This document shows positions 3,861 through 6,594 of a stretch of 6,594 bases of DNA, in pieces. The notes beneath the pieces were generated by a model. The model did no database searches and was not told where the DNA came from. It was given only the letters and a program-made list of their open reading frames with translations. Location: contig JAYEKL010000121.1 of NCBI GenBank assembly GCA_034660995.1, positions 1-6,594 of the forward strand. Reading direction: 5' to 3'. Position numbers and translations under genes: made by a program. This DNA comes from JAYEKL01 sp034660995. GTDB lineage: Bacteria; Patescibacteriota; Minisyncoccia; JAHIHE01; JAGLIN01. Position 1 is the stretch's first letter. The number at the start of each line of letters is the position of its first letter.

Positions 3861-5870
3861 TTATAGTATTGTGTCTGGGTCAATATCAATGATCCAGTCT
3901 TTTTTTACGCAAGCTAAGAGAGAATCTCTTAACTTTGTGTTTTCATAAGTTGATTTGATAACTATGTGCCAGCGATATTTATTAAATTCTTTATAATTTG
4001 ATGCTGGAAATGGTTTAATAATTTCAAATTTATTTTTTAAGCTTTTGTCACTTGCTATTTTATTATTTAAATCTTTAAACATTTTCTCTGCTTCAATTTG
4101 ACAGTTTTGAGAGCTAAAGTTTTTATAGATTAGTTTTGTAAGCTGCGCAAATGGGGGATAACCAATTTTATTTTCTAAAATTGCTGATCTATTTTTAATT
4201 TCATCTGAATAAAATTTGTGAATATTACCAGTTTTAATAATTTTTAGCACAGTTTCAAATAAGCTATTATCTGGTTTACGTGTTTGGATTATAAGTTGGT
4301 GATTACAGTTTGCTTTAATACAAGTAGACATTAGAAACTGAAATGACTTTTCATGAGAATTGAATTCTGGCTGATTGAAAATAATTTCTGGAAATAGAAT
4401 TGCTGTTAGAGCAAGATTTTCTAGGTTCCAATTTTTTAAAACCATTTGGGTGCCAATTAGAATATCAACTTTTTTGTTTATAAAATCTTTTAATATTTTA
4501 GACTGTTTTGATTTATTTGAAGCTGTTTCGCTATCAAGACGATTTATTTTTATATTTTTATTTTCAAATAATTTTTTTATTTCTTTTTCAATTTTCTCTG
4601 AACCATAACCAAAAGAGCTTATATTTTGTCCTTGGCATTTCGGACATTTCTTAATAAATTCTATTTTTTTCTGGCATTTCGGACAATATAAATAATTTGT
4701 ATAAGAAGTAAGTATCGTATCACAATTTTCACACTCCGCTATCCAATTACATTCTTTGCATTGGGTAATTGTATCGTTCCCAAGTCGCGGAATGAAAATA
4801 ATTGCCTGTTTTCTATTGTAAATATTTTCCATTAGATTATTTTGTAAATCTTCAGATAAAACAGAATAATTTCCTTTTTGACGTTCAGTATTTATGTCTA
4901 TTAAATTTGGTAACGTAATTTTTTCTTCTTTTTGACTAGAATTTTTAAAAAGATATAATTTGTTTTTAATTTCGTAGTAACTTTTAATAGATGGGGCGGG
5001 AGAAGATAAGATTATTTTTGCCTTCCAAATTTTTGTTAATTCTTTTACTACTTCTATCCCATGATATCTTGGATTTTGGTCCCACTGTTTATAACTTGAA
5101 TTATGTTCATCATCAGCGATAACCAATTTTAAATTTTTGAATGGCGCGAAAATTGCTTGTCGTGTTCCAATGATAATTTTTGCTGAGCCATCTTCTATTT
5201 TTTGCCATTCATTAAAATATTGGTTTTTTGTTAATTCTCCTGTCAATTGAGCAATTTTATTTTCTTTAAATTCGTTTTTATAAAAGCTAGCAAAGTTATA
5301 AACATCAAAATTTTCAGGAAATAAAAGTAATGCCTGAGCCTTCCCTTTGATATTTTTTTTAATAATTTCGCTATATAAATTATGTCTTTCCGCTTGTAAA
5401 TTATGAATAAAAAGAATTTTATCTTTCTTTTTAATTTCTTCTAATAGTTTATTTATTTCAGTCTTTTTAATATTAGGAATTTTACAGTTGTGGTTTAAAT
5501 CAATTTCTTTTCTTGGTTTACTTTTTGTTATTAGCGGAACTATAATTTTTGCAACTAAATTTAATGGGACATAGTAGTAAGAAGAAACAAACTTTGCCAA
5601 TTGAATTTGTTGATTTGATAAATTTAATTCCTTTTCCGGTAAATTGCTAATTTCTTTAAGCTTGAATTTTATATTTTTAATTTCTTCTTTTTTTATATCT
5701 AGGACAATTCCAAATATATTCTTTTTTCTAAAAGGAATTTCAACTATTGTTCCAGTTTGTATTTTATTTTCCATTTTTTTTGGTATGGCATAACTAAAAA
5801 TCTGCGAAACACCTCTTGGCAGTTTTACAGCTGGAACAACTCGCGCTATTAATTTTTTGCTTTTGATCAT
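3861..5870 (-). CDS. priA: PriA-like primosomal protein N' with eroded helicase motifs
   Basis: This 669-residue protein aligns along its length with PriA, the superfamily 2 helicase that reloads the replisome at stalled forks (E. coli PriA is 732 residues). Residues 1-115 fit the 3' DNA-binding domain. The first helicase lobe (about 140-300) has GTRQAIFAPFKNL at 235-247 and SSYKQ at 258-262. The zinc-binding region keeps all eight cysteines: C371, C374, C380, C383, C396, C399, C409 and C412. The C-terminal domain keeps GYPPFAQL (570-577) and DIDPDTIL. The ATPase motifs are altered: Walker A (GVTGSGKT) is HNLQAERH at 156-163, DEEH is DDEH at 253-256, GSATP is SSPAP at 289-293, AKGH-F after GTQM is LKNWNL, and motif VI (QVAGRAGR) is STCIKAN at 515-521 with both arginines lost. 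I infer no ATP-driven unwinding but possible DNA binding and primosome scaffolding. No Shine-Dalgarno sequence precedes the ATG. It may be co-transcribed with the AMMECR1 gene 53 bases upstream. Confidence 0.92.
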   Translation of the reverse strand: MIKSKKLIARVVPAVKLPRGVSQIFSYAIPKKMENKIQTGTIVEIPFRKKNIFGIVLDIKKEEIKNIKFKLKEISNLPEKELNLSNQQIQLAKFVSSYYYVPLNLVAKIIVPLITKSKPRKEIDLNHNCKIPNIKKTEINKLLEEIKKKDKILFIHNLQAERHNLYSEIIKKNIKGKAQALLLFPENFDVYNFASFYKNEFKENKIAQLTGELTKNQYFNEWQKIEDGSAKIIIGTRQAIFAPFKNLKLVIADDEHNSSYKQWDQNPRYHGIEVVKELTKIWKAKIILSSPAPSIKSYYEIKNKLYLFKNSSQKEEKITLPNLIDINTERQKGNYSVLSEDLQNNLMENIYNRKQAIIFIPRLGNDTITQCKECNWIAECENCDTILTSYTNYLYCPKCQKKIEFIKKCPKCQGQNISSFGYGSEKIEKEIKKLFENKNIKINRLDSETASNKSKQSKILKDFINKKVDILIGTQMVLKNWNLENLALTAILFPEIIFNQPEFNSHEKSFQFLMSTCIKANCNHQLIIQTRKPDNSLFETVLKIIKTGNIHKFYSDEIKNRSAILENKIGYPPFAQLTKLIYKNFSSQNCQIEAEKMFKDLNNKIASDKSLKNKFEIIKPFPASNYKEFNKYRWHIVIKSTYENTKLRDSLLACVKKDWIIDIDPDTIL

Positions 5871-5895
5871 AAAATAAAATATTGAAATGTCTTGC

Positions 5896-5937
5896 TTAAT
5901 ACTTAATACTAACTACTAACTACTCAATACTTACTCA
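5896..5937. repeat. Six tandem heptamers overlapping the AMMECR1 stop codon
   Basis: Six 7-base units run without indels: TTAATAC twice, TAACTAC twice, then TCAATAC and a degenerate TTACTCA. The array fills most of the 53-base gap before priA. Its last two units run into the 3' end of the AMMECR1 gene, where on the minus strand they encode the final Ser-Lys-Tyr and the TGA stop. Confidence 0.8.
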
Positions 5938-6454
5938 CTGTAAATCTAAACAACTCAATCTTTTCTTCATTCAAATTAATTTTTGCTTTTTGACAGGCGA
6001 TTGAAATTTGATGTTTAGGTGTATCAATTCCTTCAATGTCTGGAAGAAGAAGCCCAATTTTTCCGTTCTGCGATTTTACAATAACACCGTATTTTTTAGT
6101 ATCTAGATTTTCAATTGAGTCTATCTGTTCTGGCGGGTTTAATAAGCTTACCTCGTAAGAAAGGTTGCTGAGATCTTTTTCCGTGACAGGATCAAATCTA
6201 TAGTCATGAATCGCTGCTGAGATCGCATTGTCAATTATCTCTTGCGCAATATTTTCTTTTGTTGGTTGAAATGTTCCGATGCACCCGCGCAATTTTTTCC
6301 CCGCGCTATTACCATTTTTTTCGTAAATCGTCACAAAAACTCCTTTTTGGCAATTATAAAACTCTTCTGGCAAGTTTTTGGGAATTACAATCTTTTTTCC
6401 AGTTTTTATATATGTTTCTATTGTACTTCGCGCTAATTTTATATATTCATTCAT
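5924..6454 (-). CDS. AMMECR1-domain protein (AmmeMemoRadiSam A-like)
   Basis: This 176-residue protein is a single AMMECR1 domain. The hallmark LRGCIGT is at residues 55-61. Other family features are the preceding GVFVTIY (38-44), the following helix with A-Q-EIIDNAISAAIHDYRF (70-87), SYEVSLLNPPEQI (99-111), GKIGLLLPDIEG (131-142), and a C-terminal IELFRF strand. The length is typical. The family occurs in all domains of life, and the biochemical role is not established; bacterial members are often next to Memo and radical SAM genes, which are absent here. It is first in a possible leftward pair with priA. No Shine-Dalgarno sequence precedes the ATG. AT-rich -10-like sequences (TATAAA, TATAAT) lie within 20 bases of the start, so a very short leader is possible. 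The TGA stop lies in a tandem repeat. Confidence 0.93.
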   Translation of the reverse strand: MNEYIKLARSTIETYIKTGKKIVIPKNLPEEFYNCQKGVFVTIYEKNGNSAGKKLRGCIGTFQPTKENIAQEIIDNAISAAIHDYRFDPVTEKDLSNLSYEVSLLNPPEQIDSIENLDTKKYGVIVKSQNGKIGLLLPDIEGIDTPKHQISIACQKAKINLNEEKIELFRFTVSKY

Positions 6455-6495
6455 AATTATATTTTATATGATTATGAAGTTTAAGTAAAATAAGA

Positions 6496-6523
6496 TTGAC
6501 TTTTTTTACTTTTACTGTATTAT
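6496..6523 (+). promoter_or_regulatory. Sigma-70 promoter for a gene beyond the right edge
   Basis: TTGACT (6496-6501) is followed after 16 bases by TATTAT (6518-6523), each one base from consensus. It points away from the AMMECR1 gene and towards the window end. No rightward coding region is visible before 6594, so it should serve a gene starting just outside. Confidence 0.5.
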
Positions 6524-6552
6524 TAAATTATTGCATTGCTCTATCGTTAAGT

Positions 6553-6573
6553 TTATTAGTTTCTAGTTTCTAA
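6553..6573. repeat. Three heptamers (TTATTAG, TTTCTAG, TTTCTAA)
   Basis: Three 7-base units lie in the untranslated stretch right of the AMMECR1 gene. It is short and degenerate, but it has the same period as the array at 5896-5937. It falls in the likely leader of the next gene. Confidence 0.45.
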
Positions 6574-6586
6574 TGACCTGTCTTTT

Positions 6587-6591
6587 GGAGA
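6587..6591 (+). promoter_or_regulatory. Possible Shine-Dalgarno sequence at the right edge
   Basis: GGAGA ends three bases before the window end, about 60 bases after a rightward promoter's expected transcript start. A start codon within the next few bases outside would confirm it. Confidence 0.35.
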
Positions 6592-6594
6592 TTA

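Noticed and set aside
4375..4608. Open frame opposite priA
   Set aside because: Antisense to the conserved PriA zinc and motif V region; composition follows from the opposite strand.
5924..5926. Reassigned UGA code
   Set aside because: TGA ends the AMMECR1 frame at the expected family C terminus, and no other gene needs read-through.
6242..6456. Two overlapping open frames opposite the AMMECR1 gene
   Set aside because: Both are antisense to the conserved LRGCIGT region and have no initiation signals.
1..6594. tRNA, rRNA genes, CRISPR arrays, transposase genes
   Set aside because: I looked on both strands and saw no cloverleaf with conserved T-loop, no rRNA segments, no regularly spaced 20-40 base direct repeats, and no transposase-like protein.

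Overview
This AT-rich window of compact bacterial DNA most resembles a Candidate Phyla Radiation (Patescibacteria, Parcubacteria-like) genome. The reasons are a Trm11-like RNA methyltransferase of the kind common in that group, a small membrane protein ending in an Ada-like metal-binding domain, a strongly diverged PriA, and short intergenic gaps. The assignment is an inference of about 0.7; no rRNA or other decisive marker is present. One gene ends in TGA in good context, so nothing suggests the UGA=Gly code of Gracilibacteria/SR1.

Layout. At the left edge a rightward frame ends at 51 and is followed by a bidirectional terminator (78-107). Two leftward genes come next: rpmA (ribosomal protein L27) and, upstream of it, a 412-residue Trm11/TrmG10-like methyltransferase. 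A gap with divergent promoters leads to a rightward gene for a membrane-anchored protein with an Ada-like Zn-binding tail (1999-2433). The spacer 2434-3078 is not empty. It holds an apparently complete leftward transcription unit for a 49-residue protein (promoter, 5' hairpin, Shine-Dalgarno sequence, reading frame, terminator), a separate 15-bp hairpin, and the promoter of the next gene. That gene is a rightward 248-residue protein of unknown function (3079-3825) with a TTG start. The right third holds leftward priA (3861-5870) and, upstream of it, an AMMECR1-domain gene (5924-6454). A rightward promoter and a Shine-Dalgarno-like sequence at the right edge suggest another gene starting just outside.

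What stands out. PriA is full length and keeps its eight zinc-binding cysteines, but every ATPase/helicase motif I could align is altered, so it looks like a helicase-dead structural PriA. Four intergenic gaps carry different degenerate tandem repeats of 7-8 nt; one overlaps the stop codon of the AMMECR1 gene and one contains a promoter -35 element. The conserved genes lack Shine-Dalgarno sequences, while the two unrecognised genes in the middle have strong ones. Translation, tRNA modification and replication restart are represented, but the genes do not form one obvious pathway.
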